A DNA stretch of 54,486 nt from DATCRE01 sp964235605 (GTDB lineage: Bacteria; Bacteroidota; Bacteroidia; Cytophagales; Cyclobacteriaceae). This document shows, in pieces, positions 29,109 through 38,191 of the stretch (positions are counted from its first letter, which is position 1; the number at the start of each line of letters is the position of its first letter). The notes beneath the pieces are model-generated. The model was not told the origin of the DNA. It saw only the letters and a program-made list of their open reading frames with translations, and did not search any database. The stretch is taken from the NCBI GenBank assembly GCA_964235605.1, contig CAXSCR010000027.1, forward strand, positions 1 to 54,486, given 5' to 3'. The translations under genes and the position numbers were made by a program.

Positions 29109-30675
29109 TAATATAAAAATTAGTATTGGTAGGATCCAAAACAGAATTGATTGCGCCTCCAAAAGGATGGCCTTCAATCGTGGCTACTTGTATGTTATTT
29201 AGCTTACCTTCCATTGTTCCCTTAAATTCACTACCACTTAAATTTGGATTCGCGAAAAACGGATCTTTGCTATTAAGCATGGTGCTTATATTGGTATAAC
29301 CCGCACTAGCGGCATCATTCCAATTAGCGATGCGTGCCATTTGCTTTTCAAAGGCATCACTCTCTTGGTCTTTGACGCACACCTCATATTGGCAGTATAA
29401 TTCATGTGAGGTTATCTCCGCATTGGTAGGCTCATAAACCTCTTCTTCACTAGCATGTTGTTCTTTGTAGAAAGAAATGATCTGTTGGTATAGATTATCG
29501 CAGTCAAGAGCTGCTATTTCATCAATGGCTTGATCGATGAGCGATTCTGCATCTGGACAAGCTTCAAGGCTGGTACATACATCACAATCTGAAGGATCAA
29601 ACTTATAGGCTTGCGTGATTGAATCAATGCTGGCTTGTATACGCACATTTTGCTTAAGTACTTGCTGCATCTGCACAAAGCTAAGCTCATGGGGTATCAA
29701 AGATTTGGTAATGGTGTAATCACCGATCTCAGTTAATAGAATATCAAACGCAACTTCAGCATGAGAAGGTGATGTACAATTGGCAGCGGTTATATCTCGC
29801 TGCAGGTAACTGAAATTATTAGCAGCCTGGTTTCCAGTTATAGCGCCAAGATTTACCAGCTTTCCATCAGGATCAGTAAGGGTGATTTTTAGATCATAGC
29901 TACAAGTTTGGCAACCTAATCCTGTAATAAAACTGCCTAAGGCATCAACACCATATTTAAAATTGTAATTAGTATTGGGACTCGTATTTAATAGCTTATG
30001 AGTGGTTACACTTATACCATTTTCAAATTCATTCTTGTCAGAGATATCAACGGACAATGGCTTTAAGTCAAGATTTGTAAGGCTTTCAAGTGCCGTAACA
30101 TTAGCTGGCTTGTCTCCTGCCAAGGCCGTTGCAATGGTTCTGCCAGCTTGGTCAACATAAGAAACATTTACCTGGCCGTTTGGATCAACAACTAAACTCT
30201 TTTTGTAATGCGTTGCATTCCCTACATTACTGCCAAATAGCCTGATTAACTCCTCTGAAGTAGCGTTACCATAAAAATACCTGGTAATGTGATTACCATC
30301 CATCTTAAACTCTTTACCAATCCCCGACTGCCTAGCTATCCTACCGGTACCATCATTTAAGTATTCCGTTTGGCTATAAACAAAACCTTCTGCATCAGGT
30401 ATATAATCTTTGTGTATACTTGATAGGCTATTGGCTGACGAATAATAGTTACCTGCTCCACTTGTATTATCAACAATACTATTTTCTAGCCTCCTATTAT
30501 CGTAATTAAATTTCTTTCTTGAGGAAGACGTATTCTCAGATACTTTTGGATCAACTGATTGAAAATTATTAAAGCCGCTTTTAAAAGTAAGCTTTGCATC
30601 AGTCGCTGGAACAGCCAGTATACCCAATGAATTTCTTCCCTCGAAATCATATAAAGACTCCGCAACCAAGGTAAT
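29095..30675 (-). CDS. RHS giant protein, middle part (between the in-frame stop and the frameshift)
   Basis: About 526 residues in the same frame as the 191-residue segment upstream, from which it is separated only by a TAA. Reading through gives NLSTE, stop, ITLVAESLYDFEGRNSLGIL, a typical opening of the YD-rich region in Bacteroidota RHS proteins. It also has NYDNRRLENSIVDNTSG, GKEFKMDGNHITRYFYG and VDQAGRTIATALAG, then a Cys-rich segment (CQTCSYD, CDVCTSLEACPD). It ends with NTNFYINDDV; one extra T in the TTT at 29097-29099 would explain the shift, since removing it continues as KSFYLEEKRK in the main part. A new start here (TTG at 30669) is unlikely to be real. Confidence 0.7.
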   Translation of the reverse strand: MTLVAESLYDFEGRNSLGILAVPATDAKLTFKSGFNNFQSVDPKVSENTSSSRKKFNYDNRRLENSIVDNTSGAGNYYSSANSLSSIHKDYIPDAEGFVYSQTEYLNDGTGRIARQSGIGKEFKMDGNHITRYFYGNATSEELIRLFGSNVGNATHYKKSLVVDPNGQVNVSYVDQAGRTIATALAGDKPANVTALESLTNLDLKPLSVDISDKNEFENGISVTTHKLLNTSPNTNYNFKYGVDALGSFITGLGCQTCSYDLKITLTDPDGKLVNLGAITGNQAANNFSYLQRDITAANCTSPSHAEVAFDILLTEIGDYTITKSLIPHELSFVQMQQVLKQNVRIQASIDSITQAYKFDPSDCDVCTSLEACPDAESLIDQAIDEIAALDCDNLYQQIISFYKEQHASEEEVYEPTNAEITSHELYCQYEVCVKDQESDAFEKQMARIANWNDAASAGYTNISTMLNSKDPFFANPNLSGSEFKGTMEGKLNNIQVATIEGHPFGGAINSVLDPTNTNFYINDDV

Positions 30676-31251
30676 TTATTCCGTACTCAAGTTAGTTTGT
30701 GCCTGGCGCTGGCGAAGCGTACCATCAAAGTAATTCATTATCTTTTTGTATTTACCCTCTTCGGCAAATACAGTTTGCTCCTGCCAGTTCATGTCTGGCT
30801 GGTGATTACTTATGGTTATGCCAGAACATGGACTATAAAACCATTGTCCATTAATACGGTGGTTAGGGTAGTCTGGATTAGTACCAACTGCCCTGATTCT
30901 ATACCAAATTTTACCATCTGGATAATAGGTTAAATGTTTATAATATAGACTAGCTGTTGTAATGCGTACAGGTGCTTTAAACTTAAAAGCATCAGGGGCT
31001 GCTGCACTGCCTGCAAAGTTCTCATGGTTCGCTATGTAAACCCACTCTACGTCATACTCCCTTATATTTTTTCCAGCCGCACTCCAGCTTAGGGTTGTGG
31101 TTTCGCCTGGAACATAATTGCAATTTAAAGATACCAGTGAGGCAGGGTCAAAAATGTCAGTAACATTTTTGTAGAATAACACCTTTAAATAAATGTGTTC
31201 GTCGGGTACCGGACCCGTTAAAGTCTTTCGCGTTACAACAAATGTAATCAT
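30676..31251 (-). CDS. RHS giant protein, N-terminal part (Fn3-like)
   Basis: 191 residues. Fn3-like features: LNCNYVPGETTTLSWSAAG, IREYDVEWVYIAN and KIWYRIRAVG, then a final segment with MNWQEQTVFAEEGKYKKIMN and YFDGTLRQRQAQTN. No signal peptide is visible at this start. The frame continues upstream only nine codons before a TGA, so the original N-terminus is probably missing or in another frame. It ends with an in-frame TAA (30676-30678), after which the same frame resumes with recognisable RHS sequence. The 260 bp to the divergent gene at 31513 hold no gene; they must contain the promoter for this cluster, but I see no clear box. Confidence 0.6.
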   Translation of the reverse strand: MITFVVTRKTLTGPVPDEHIYLKVLFYKNVTDIFDPASLVSLNCNYVPGETTTLSWSAAGKNIREYDVEWVYIANHENFAGSAAAPDAFKFKAPVRITTASLYYKHLTYYPDGKIWYRIRAVGTNPDYPNHRINGQWFYSPCSGITISNHQPDMNWQEQTVFAEEGKYKKIMNYFDGTLRQRQAQTNLSTE

Positions 31252-31512
31252 GATGAGGCTAAAACCGCCAACATCTCAGTTGAGATAATGCTAGATTTAG
31301 TTACATAATCCTTTTACAACCTCATTTAAGGCATTGAAACGACACCGTTAGCATTTGTCTAAGGGTAAACCCTTGCTTTTTTAAGTATCCTGAATTTTAA
31401 AAAAGAGGCAAATCCTGATTTCTAATAGCTCAGTTATTAGCAGTTTTGTAAATATAAGTTGAATCATTGTAGTGTTTATTTCATAGCGGATACATAACAA
31501 ACAGTTATAGAT

Positions 31513-32217
31513 ATGGAAGGAAGACTTAGAATCACCACAACCGTTGCGCAGAAGCAAAACATGAACCCTGGATTTGTTTTTGCGATATGGTCTATTGGTA
31601 TTGTGCTAACGGGTATAGTTATATTCCTAACTACAAATGTGGGTGTTTACAAAGATGCATTTGCTGCCTCAGACCTTGCTTCTACTAAAACGGATGGGAA
31701 TTGGGCTGATGGCATGATATGGGAAGGCAAAGTTACACCAACAAACTGGGCGGATAATATCGTTAAAATCAATGGAAACATAACCCTTACAAGTTCTACA
31801 ACAGCTATTGAGGGGTTCAAATTAATTACGTTAGATAATGGAAAATCTTTTACCAGTGGAACATCTTCAACCCTTAACAATCTTTCAATGCAAAATGTAA
31901 ATTTCGATGTTCTAAATGGCGACATCACAATCTATGGCGATCTTACGCTCACTAGCTCAACTTTAACTATCGCTTCCGGCAGCTTAACGGTAACTGGTGT
32001 ACTCAGCTTAAAATCAGATGCACACTTAACAGTGGCACCTGGTGCTTCTGTTAACGCATCTTCTTTAGATATAAGTAATAATAATGTAATACTAGATAAC
32101 AACGGAAGTATAACTATTTACGGAAGCGTATCGCAAGACATTGCGGTAAGTAGTGATAGCATCAAAGCCATGCAGGGAAATGGAAGTTTAAAGTTCAAGA
32201 GTTGGTTCTATAAGTAA
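31513..32217 (+). CDS. Membrane-anchored beta-solenoid or adhesin-like protein
   Basis: 234 residues. One hydrophobic helix at about 22-42 (FVFAIWSIGIVLTGIVIFL) acts as a signal anchor or signal peptide. From about 60 there are many short Thr/Ser-rich strands (NITLTSSTT, LTLTSSTLTIASGSLTVTGVLSL, NNVILDNNGSITIYGSV), as in beta-helix or surface-adhesin repeats. The opening WADGMIWEGKVTPTNWADNIVKI resembles domains found in T9SS cargo proteins. No C-terminal sorting domain is visible. It is divergent from the RHS cluster. Function is not known. Confidence 0.62.
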   Translation: MEGRLRITTTVAQKQNMNPGFVFAIWSIGIVLTGIVIFLTTNVGVYKDAFAASDLASTKTDGNWADGMIWEGKVTPTNWADNIVKINGNITLTSSTTAIEGFKLITLDNGKSFTSGTSSTLNNLSMQNVNFDVLNGDITIYGDLTLTSSTLTIASGSLTVTGVLSLKSDAHLTVAPGASVNASSLDISNNNVILDNNGSITIYGSVSQDIAVSSDSIKAMQGNGSLKFKSWFYK

Positions 32218-32343
32218 TTTATATGTCATACCTAATACGTGTGACTGCTATATCATTTCTACATCTATAGTTAGTTATTGTGACAATAATGTATTAATGT
32301 ATTGATGCATTGATAATGGATACACGAAGATCAATTTGATAAG

Positions 32344-34053
32344 CTACTTCCTATCGAGCCTGGCCTTCTTATTCTTCTCTGCGTTAGTTTGATTCTCATC
32401 TTGAACAAAGCCAATATTTAGATTGGCGTAATAGCTGTTTTCTTTTACTCTCAAATCATCAGGTGGGTAAGGCCTTTGAGTGTCCCCTTTTCTCCATTCT
32501 GGTTGATCACTTCTACAACCTTTTTCGTCCCAAAGTAAAATTACAAAGTTGGGGTTATCTTTTGGCCTTACACTCGTAGCATCATGCTCTACAAGGCACT
32601 TACAGAACACGGGAAGAGATCCTGGCTGCATGTCTTGTGCAATGTCGCCAACTTCCCAATGTGTTGGCACTTTCGATTTACCTGTTATGTACGCTCCAAA
32701 AAACTGATGCCATACTTTTATTTTACTAGCGGGCTCATAGAAACCAGAGTTAACGTACGCTATCTGCGGCAGTTCTTCTTGTGTTACCGTGCCGATAGTT
32801 AAATTAGCTTTATCCTGAAACACATTTGATAGTTTACCATCATGTGTTACTCTATCAAACGAAACAATGTCCGTACCTTCGTTAGCACATATAATATAAT
32901 CAGGGGTAGCAGCTCTATTTTGTTTGTAATAATCGTTGTTAGGCTTTCGAAGATAAATGTCTTCAAAATGCCAGTTCATGCCATGTTTGCAAGATGGGTG
33001 AAGGTATATCGCTGGACCTCTACCATCATTAAAAAGTATATTTCTTACGGTTGTTTTAGAATTCTTACCCGCTGGGAAAGCATCGGAGCCAAAAAGATTT
33101 AATCCGTGCGAGCCCCATGAGTCAACCACCACATTCTCGATTACATTTTCACCTTGATCTGAGCTCAACTGTATTCCTGTGTCTTGGCCAGGCATGAATT
33201 GCCTTAAATAGCCGGCGTCTGATGCAAAAAGAGTTGCATTACTAACATGCGCCTTGCCTACGAGATGTTGCATCTGTAATGCTTCCGATCCGGTTCTTGC
33301 ACAGATGATATTCTTCATCGTTAAGTCCTTAATTTTTGCACCTGGTAAGGCGTGCGTGAAACCTATATATGCACCTTCACTAGCTGTATCGTGCAGATAG
33401 CAGTTTTCTATTGTTATCGAAACTGTCCAGTCATAGCTGCCGCCTTGCAACCTCAATACAGAGAATCCGTGCTCACCTTCCAAACCACTTAGATATATGC
33501 TGCCACCATCTAATACACTTATAGAAAAGACATGAAAACTTTTGTATATGCCGATACTTGTAGCACTTATTCCGAAACTACCTTTTAAAAATACACGATT
33601 TCTTGGAAAAGAATTTAGGCCCGGATATTTTGCATCATCACCTCCATCTATGCGCACGTTCTTTAAACCTTGAATTAAATGTAAGAAGCCACCATAACTA
33701 TTGTCAGTATAAACACCCTTCATGCCTGTTCCCGGAATTGGCTTTATGGTGGCATTCGAAATATGCCATGGTGTTGTTTCTTTGCCATTTAACAACCTGA
33801 ACTCACAATAACGACCTAACTTATTTCCATCAACCCAAATCACTGCGTTTTCTCTTAAAGTAGGGAATGCCTTACTTATGCGTGTATATACAAGTTTATG
33901 TATGCCGTCAGGCATTAATTTGGTTGGCCTATCTAGAATTAGATCTCCAACTGTAATGTATCTACCGTATAAGGAAATATCTCTTTTTGTTGCTATCCTG
34001 TTTTGTCCGAATGCTATTATTGGGAATAAAAGGATTAATAAAAATATTTTCAT
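32344..34053 (-). CDS. Secreted right-handed beta-helix protein
   Basis: 569 residues from the Met at 34053, chosen because it opens a good signal peptide (MKIFLLILLFPIIAFGQ). The reading frame runs on to 34239, but that extension carries no signal. The body has many short repeated strands typical of pectate-lyase-like parallel beta-helices (GLKNVRIDGGDDAKYPG, VSITIENCYLHDTASEGAYIG, KDLTMKNIICARTGSEAL, ENVVVDSWGSHGLNLFG). Such proteins often cleave or bind polysaccharides. I see no catalytic signature that fixes a family. It has no T9SS tail and stands alone. Confidence 0.72.
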   Translation of the reverse strand: MKIFLLILLFPIIAFGQNRIATKRDISLYGRYITVGDLILDRPTKLMPDGIHKLVYTRISKAFPTLRENAVIWVDGNKLGRYCEFRLLNGKETTPWHISNATIKPIPGTGMKGVYTDNSYGGFLHLIQGLKNVRIDGGDDAKYPGLNSFPRNRVFLKGSFGISATSIGIYKSFHVFSISVLDGGSIYLSGLEGEHGFSVLRLQGGSYDWTVSITIENCYLHDTASEGAYIGFTHALPGAKIKDLTMKNIICARTGSEALQMQHLVGKAHVSNATLFASDAGYLRQFMPGQDTGIQLSSDQGENVIENVVVDSWGSHGLNLFGSDAFPAGKNSKTTVRNILFNDGRGPAIYLHPSCKHGMNWHFEDIYLRKPNNDYYKQNRAATPDYIICANEGTDIVSFDRVTHDGKLSNVFQDKANLTIGTVTQEELPQIAYVNSGFYEPASKIKVWHQFFGAYITGKSKVPTHWEVGDIAQDMQPGSLPVFCKCLVEHDATSVRPKDNPNFVILLWDEKGCRSDQPEWRKGDTQRPYPPDDLRVKENSYYANLNIGFVQDENQTNAEKNKKARLDRK

Positions 34054-34474
34054 GGGCGCAAAATTAAAACGTGCTATGAAAAAAAATAACTTGGTATTGT
34101 GGTTTGTAGTGACTGTAGAAATCATGAATCGAGTTAGTGTGTTTGCATCATGTTTGTTAGCCATTGCAATAACGATACCTAATTTAGATTCCCATTTTAT
34201 ATCTTCAATACAGTTCAGGAAAGGCACATAATTCATCATAACAAAAGTCGCTCTCTTATTACGAGGCCGAATATCAACATTTGAATCGTATGCCAGTTGT
34301 ATATGCAGATGTGAGATAACAATCGTTGTAGTGCGATCCTTACAGGACGAACAATTAGACGCTATAATAAGAGTTTAAAAAAAGATAGTAGTTAACGATG
34401 GCTAAAAAGTTCTACGAGGTCAAGTGTATACTATGCGTTGCGACTTGCCCATCTTTCTAAAAGTTAAACTTTAA
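34054..34474. other. Intergenic region without a clear gene
   Basis: 421 bp between the beta-helix gene and the sensor kinase. It should hold the beta-helix promoter. A 52-codon hydrophobic plus-strand frame begins at 34074, but I do not trust it. No terminator or repeat is visible. Confidence 0.4.
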
Positions 34475-36541
34475 TTATTGTTGGTAGCTTAATTCATTCA
34501 ATACCGTCTGCTGCCTTGAATTAGTTAATGTCGAGGTGTGGGTTGTATTAACAGGAATTGTAACGGTAAAAATGGTGAACTTATACAGTTCAGTTTGCAA
34601 ATCAATTTGTCCATTCAAAACCTGAACACATTTTGACACAATATACAGTCCTAAGCCATTTCCTTTTGAATATTCATTTCCTACAAAAAACATATCCCAT
34701 AACCGCCGGCGAACTTCTTCTTTTATTCCGATACCGTTATCATGCACCGATATAATTAATATATTATTATCAAGACGAGCTTTTATTAAAACTTTTGGAT
34801 GAATTGAATTGATGCTACTAAAGAATAGTGCATTATCAATTAAATTATAAAATATGGTTTCAATTAAATTGGCATAGGAATAAAAGCTAACCCGCCGAGG
34901 GCAGTCTATTATTATGTCAATCTTCTTATCCGTAATAAACTGTTGAAATTGAGTTCTAATGGAACCAATTCTATCTGATAAACCTATTAACGTATAATTA
35001 CTAGGCTGGTTAATTTCTGATATGAGTTTTAATTTATTCAACATCCGATCCATTCTAAATGCCGTAAATGATATCTTATTGATAAGATCCATTAAATCTG
35101 CATGTTCGTGGTATGCTAAATTGCACAGACCAATAATAGAGCATATAGGTGATCTTAAATCATGAGAAGATCTATATAAGAAAATATCCATTTCACGGTA
35201 AGCATCAATCAATAAACTCGTGCGCTCATAGATAAGTTTTTCGAGATTGTCATTGGTATGCTTAACTTCATTATTAGCTTGGATAAGATTTTTCTTTTGC
35301 TTTTCTAATTTAAATCTTAATAAGATCAAAATAATGAGCAATACACCAAAAACAAATGCTATCGATATAGCTATTAAAATTTTATCTTGAAACAACTTTT
35401 GCTCCTCTTTCCTTTTTGACTCACTCAACTGTAACTTATTTTCCAAATGTTGAATATCAAAAAATGAAGCTTTAAGTGACGCAAGAATAATTCTATAATC
35501 ATTGATGTTTTTATAGAATTTATTTTCGTTTTGTTGAAGTACCAATTCAAGCATATTGAGATCTTCCAAAAGTTTATTTCTCTCTAATGCATCAAGTTTG
35601 GCTGTACCCCCAGCGAGTTTTTGATTTAGTATTCTGATTTTCTCATCAAACTCAGAACGAAAATTATTTAATAGTTTATTTTCAAATCTAGCCTGTTCCA
35701 ATAAATTCTCTACATCATTATTTACAAATGATGAATCTGATATACGGCTTATAAATTCTTTAGACTTAGCGGTATTTAACTTGTTAACGAGCTGGTTAAA
35801 CTTCGCGTCGATTTTAAATTTAACATCGTCATCAAGCTTAGAGATTTCGTAATTTTTAAAAACGGCATAAAAAACCGTAAGCGAACTAATAGAATCAAGT
35901 TGGTCTAAGGAAAAGTTTTTAATAAATTCTGGCTTTTCAGTTGGTATGTCTTGCTTTTTAATTTCAGCTTGTAGTGGTTCCAGAACAAGTGTGGTACCTT
36001 GTTCTGATGGAACCATTTTAAGAATTCGATAGCCTGAAACGCTAAACTTATCAACCTTTATTGCTTCATCGAGTGATAAGGGTATTTCAATTTTACCTCG
36101 TTCATCAGTAGTTGTATTGATGCTTTTCTTGCCATTAAAATTAACTGTCAGATTTGCTAGCGGTTTATCTTCTCCATTCAAAACATGAATTACATGGATT
36201 TTATAATTTCTTTTTCTTATCACTATCTCAAGTGTACCCTTACTATAATTCCAGGATTCTGCTTCAAGCTCTTCTTTGTTGATTTTTATAAACTTAGGTG
36301 GGAGATCTTTAATTAAAATTTCGTGAAAGGTTGACTTACTTTCGATGGGTATAAATTCATTTCCGTTAATGGATACACTTAGGTGATAGATTGGATTAAG
36401 CTGCTGATCAAAAGCTTTTATTTGAACTAAATTTTTATCCTGGGCAAATAATTGAGAACATAAGACTATATACTGAAATACAAATATAATGATGACCTTA
36501 TATTTGCACATTGTCTCCGCTATTTGTTTGATATGTTTCAC
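34475..36541 (-). CDS. Membrane sensor histidine kinase, orphan
   Basis: 688 residues; the signal peptide ends at about 33 (LFAQ). The periplasmic part has two carboxypeptidase-regulatory-like beta domains (about 38-110 and 112-190, KPLANLTVNFNGKKS), then a helical, coiled-coil-prone region (205-385). One membrane helix lies at 389-410 and a coiled coil at 412-445. The HisKA H-box SSHDLRSP puts the phosphorylated His at 460; the N box is NLIDNA, the G boxes DNGIGI and GNGLGLYIV. No receiver domain and no adjacent response regulator are seen. It is the last gene of the T9SS-type operon, 15 bp after the PD40 gene, so it may sense the state of the proteins encoded before it. Confidence 0.88.
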   Translation of the reverse strand: MKHIKQIAETMCKYKVIIIFVFQYIVLCSQLFAQDKNLVQIKAFDQQLNPIYHLSVSINGNEFIPIESKSTFHEILIKDLPPKFIKINKEELEAESWNYSKGTLEIVIRKRNYKIHVIHVLNGEDKPLANLTVNFNGKKSINTTTDERGKIEIPLSLDEAIKVDKFSVSGYRILKMVPSEQGTTLVLEPLQAEIKKQDIPTEKPEFIKNFSLDQLDSISSLTVFYAVFKNYEISKLDDDVKFKIDAKFNQLVNKLNTAKSKEFISRISDSSFVNNDVENLLEQARFENKLLNNFRSEFDEKIRILNQKLAGGTAKLDALERNKLLEDLNMLELVLQQNENKFYKNINDYRIILASLKASFFDIQHLENKLQLSESKRKEEQKLFQDKILIAISIAFVFGVLLIILILLRFKLEKQKKNLIQANNEVKHTNDNLEKLIYERTSLLIDAYREMDIFLYRSSHDLRSPICSIIGLCNLAYHEHADLMDLINKISFTAFRMDRMLNKLKLISEINQPSNYTLIGLSDRIGSIRTQFQQFITDKKIDIIIDCPRRVSFYSYANLIETIFYNLIDNALFFSSINSIHPKVLIKARLDNNILIISVHDNGIGIKEEVRRRLWDMFFVGNEYSKGNGLGLYIVSKCVQVLNGQIDLQTELYKFTIFTVTIPVNTTHTSTLTNSRQQTVLNELSYQQ

Positions 36542-36556
36542 TTACCGACAACAATT

Positions 36557-38191
36557 TCAGTCAAACTTAAATACATTTCTTACCACAACAATTTCATAAT
36601 TACCAGAACTTCTTCGCTTTGACAGGTCAAGACTTACAAAAACTTCTTCCTTCTTATTACTACTTACCACTTTTATTAAGTATTGGCTAAAATAAGGAAT
36701 GGCTAGCGAAAATTTACCATCAGAATCAGAAGTTACTGAATCTACCGTTACGTTCTTAATATTGTCTATTAAAGACAAACGTGCTTCTGGTAAAATCTTG
36801 AGTTCAGTAGAGTCCAGCCAACTCTCCTCTTTGTACTTTAACAAGCCTGAGATAACAAGCGGATATGATTGTAGATCTATTGCAATCTCATAAATATCAT
36901 CGTTGCCATTTCTTCTATTTGAGGTAAAGCATCCCCAAAATCCTTTATCGTTTAATGCTAAGGCGAAATCATCATAATTAGTATTAATAGGATACCCCAT
37001 ATTCTGCACCTCTCCTAAACTGTTTTGTCCAATAGAAACTTTAAATATGTCAAGTCCACCTAAACCTGCATGACCATTTGATGTAAAATACAAAATATTG
37101 TCGTTTATAAAAGGATGTACCTCATCTCCAGGCGTATTTAATTGGTTGCCAAGATTAACCGGTTTAGTCCATTGGCCGTTGATAAAACTTGATTTGTAGA
37201 TATCTTTTCCACCATATCCACCCGTCATATTAGATGAAAAATAAAGGGTTTTGCCGTCTTTACTTATTGAAGGGTCTGTAATTGAATATTCTCTACTATT
37301 AAACTTATAAGGTTCAATAACTTGCCAATGCCCATTGTGAATTTCAGCAAAAAACAGTTGTAATGTACGTTTACTTCTATCCTTCACAGATGCATCCCCA
37401 GTTGCAGAATAGACCATGGATTTATCATGATTATATAATGCAACTGGCCCTTCGTGGAATTTAGAATTTAAAGATTTAGCGAAAAGGGAGGGCGTTCCAT
37501 ATCTATTAATTACCTCATTATTAATGGTATCCTTCAATTTCTGGGAATAATATAATCTAAAGAATGGCGCGTTATTGTTATCAACCCGGTCTACTAACGT
37601 CTTGCGCTTGCGATTTGACATGAATATTAAAGTATCACCTGCTATGACCGGAGCTATTTCCGCTAACTCTGTGTTAATCTCTAGCGTCGTGACCACGTAA
37701 TGAATAGAATCTTCATATAAATAAATCCGATTCTTTAGCCGCCAAATTTTCCTTAAGGTTAAAGGATCATTATTCTCACGCTTTAAATATTGCTCATACC
37801 AGTTAATTGCGCGATCATACTGCCCAAGGGCACTCAATGATTCAGCGTAATTTAAAATATCTTCAGTTGGCAACGTCTTTACTTTTGGAATTACTCGTCG
37901 ATACCATTCCTCTGCTTCTTTGGGTTGATTTAATCCATAATAAGATCGCGCTATTCTCAATTCGATCTCATCATCTTTAACTTTGCGTAATAAATTAAGA
38001 TACAGCGGAAGCGCATGTCGAAAGTTTTTACGTTCAAAATAGTCATCAGCGTTTTGTCTATCTGTTTTTAATACTGAAAATATCGTTTCCTGCCCAAAGG
38101 CAATATTAGGCGCAACTAAAATAGCTACAATCAGTAGAATGAATTTTGATTTGGATGTGAAATTTGTGGTAATATTTGAGCAAAGACTCAT
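36557..38191 (-). CDS. TPR and PD40-repeat envelope protein (T9SS-associated)
   Basis: 544 residues. Signal peptide ending NIAFGQ; TPR-type helices at about 45-160 (YFERKNFRHALPLYLNLLRKVKD, ALGQYDRAINWYEQYLKR); then WD40-like PD40 strands (TLIFMSNRKRK, TLYFSSNMTGGYGGKDIYKS, ILYFTSNGHAGLGGLDIFKV); then a short carboxypeptidase-regulatory-like domain at the C-terminus (VTSDSDGKFSLAIP). It resembles PorE-type proteins of type IX secretion and gliding loci but lacks the C-terminal OmpA peptidoglycan-binding domain. It overlaps the PorP/SprF gene by 4 bp. It probably works with that PorP-like protein at the outer membrane. Confidence 0.8.
   Translation of the reverse strand: MSLCSNITTNFTSKSKFILLIVAILVAPNIAFGQETIFSVLKTDRQNADDYFERKNFRHALPLYLNLLRKVKDDEIELRIARSYYGLNQPKEAEEWYRRVIPKVKTLPTEDILNYAESLSALGQYDRAINWYEQYLKRENNDPLTLRKIWRLKNRIYLYEDSIHYVVTTLEINTELAEIAPVIAGDTLIFMSNRKRKTLVDRVDNNNAPFFRLYYSQKLKDTINNEVINRYGTPSLFAKSLNSKFHEGPVALYNHDKSMVYSATGDASVKDRSKRTLQLFFAEIHNGHWQVIEPYKFNSREYSITDPSISKDGKTLYFSSNMTGGYGGKDIYKSSFINGQWTKPVNLGNQLNTPGDEVHPFINDNILYFTSNGHAGLGGLDIFKVSIGQNSLGEVQNMGYPINTNYDDFALALNDKGFWGCFTSNRRNGNDDIYEIAIDLQSYPLVISGLLKYKEESWLDSTELKILPEARLSLIDNIKNVTVDSVTSDSDGKFSLAIPYFSQYLIKVVSSNKKEEVFVSLDLSKRRSSGNYEIVVVRNVFKFD

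Noticed and set aside
34074..34231. A 52-codon hydrophobic plus-strand frame (opens MKKNNLVLWFVV)
   Set aside because: It lies in the leader of the minus-strand beta-helix gene, has no terminator or neighbour support, and hydrophobic short frames are common in AT-rich gaps.
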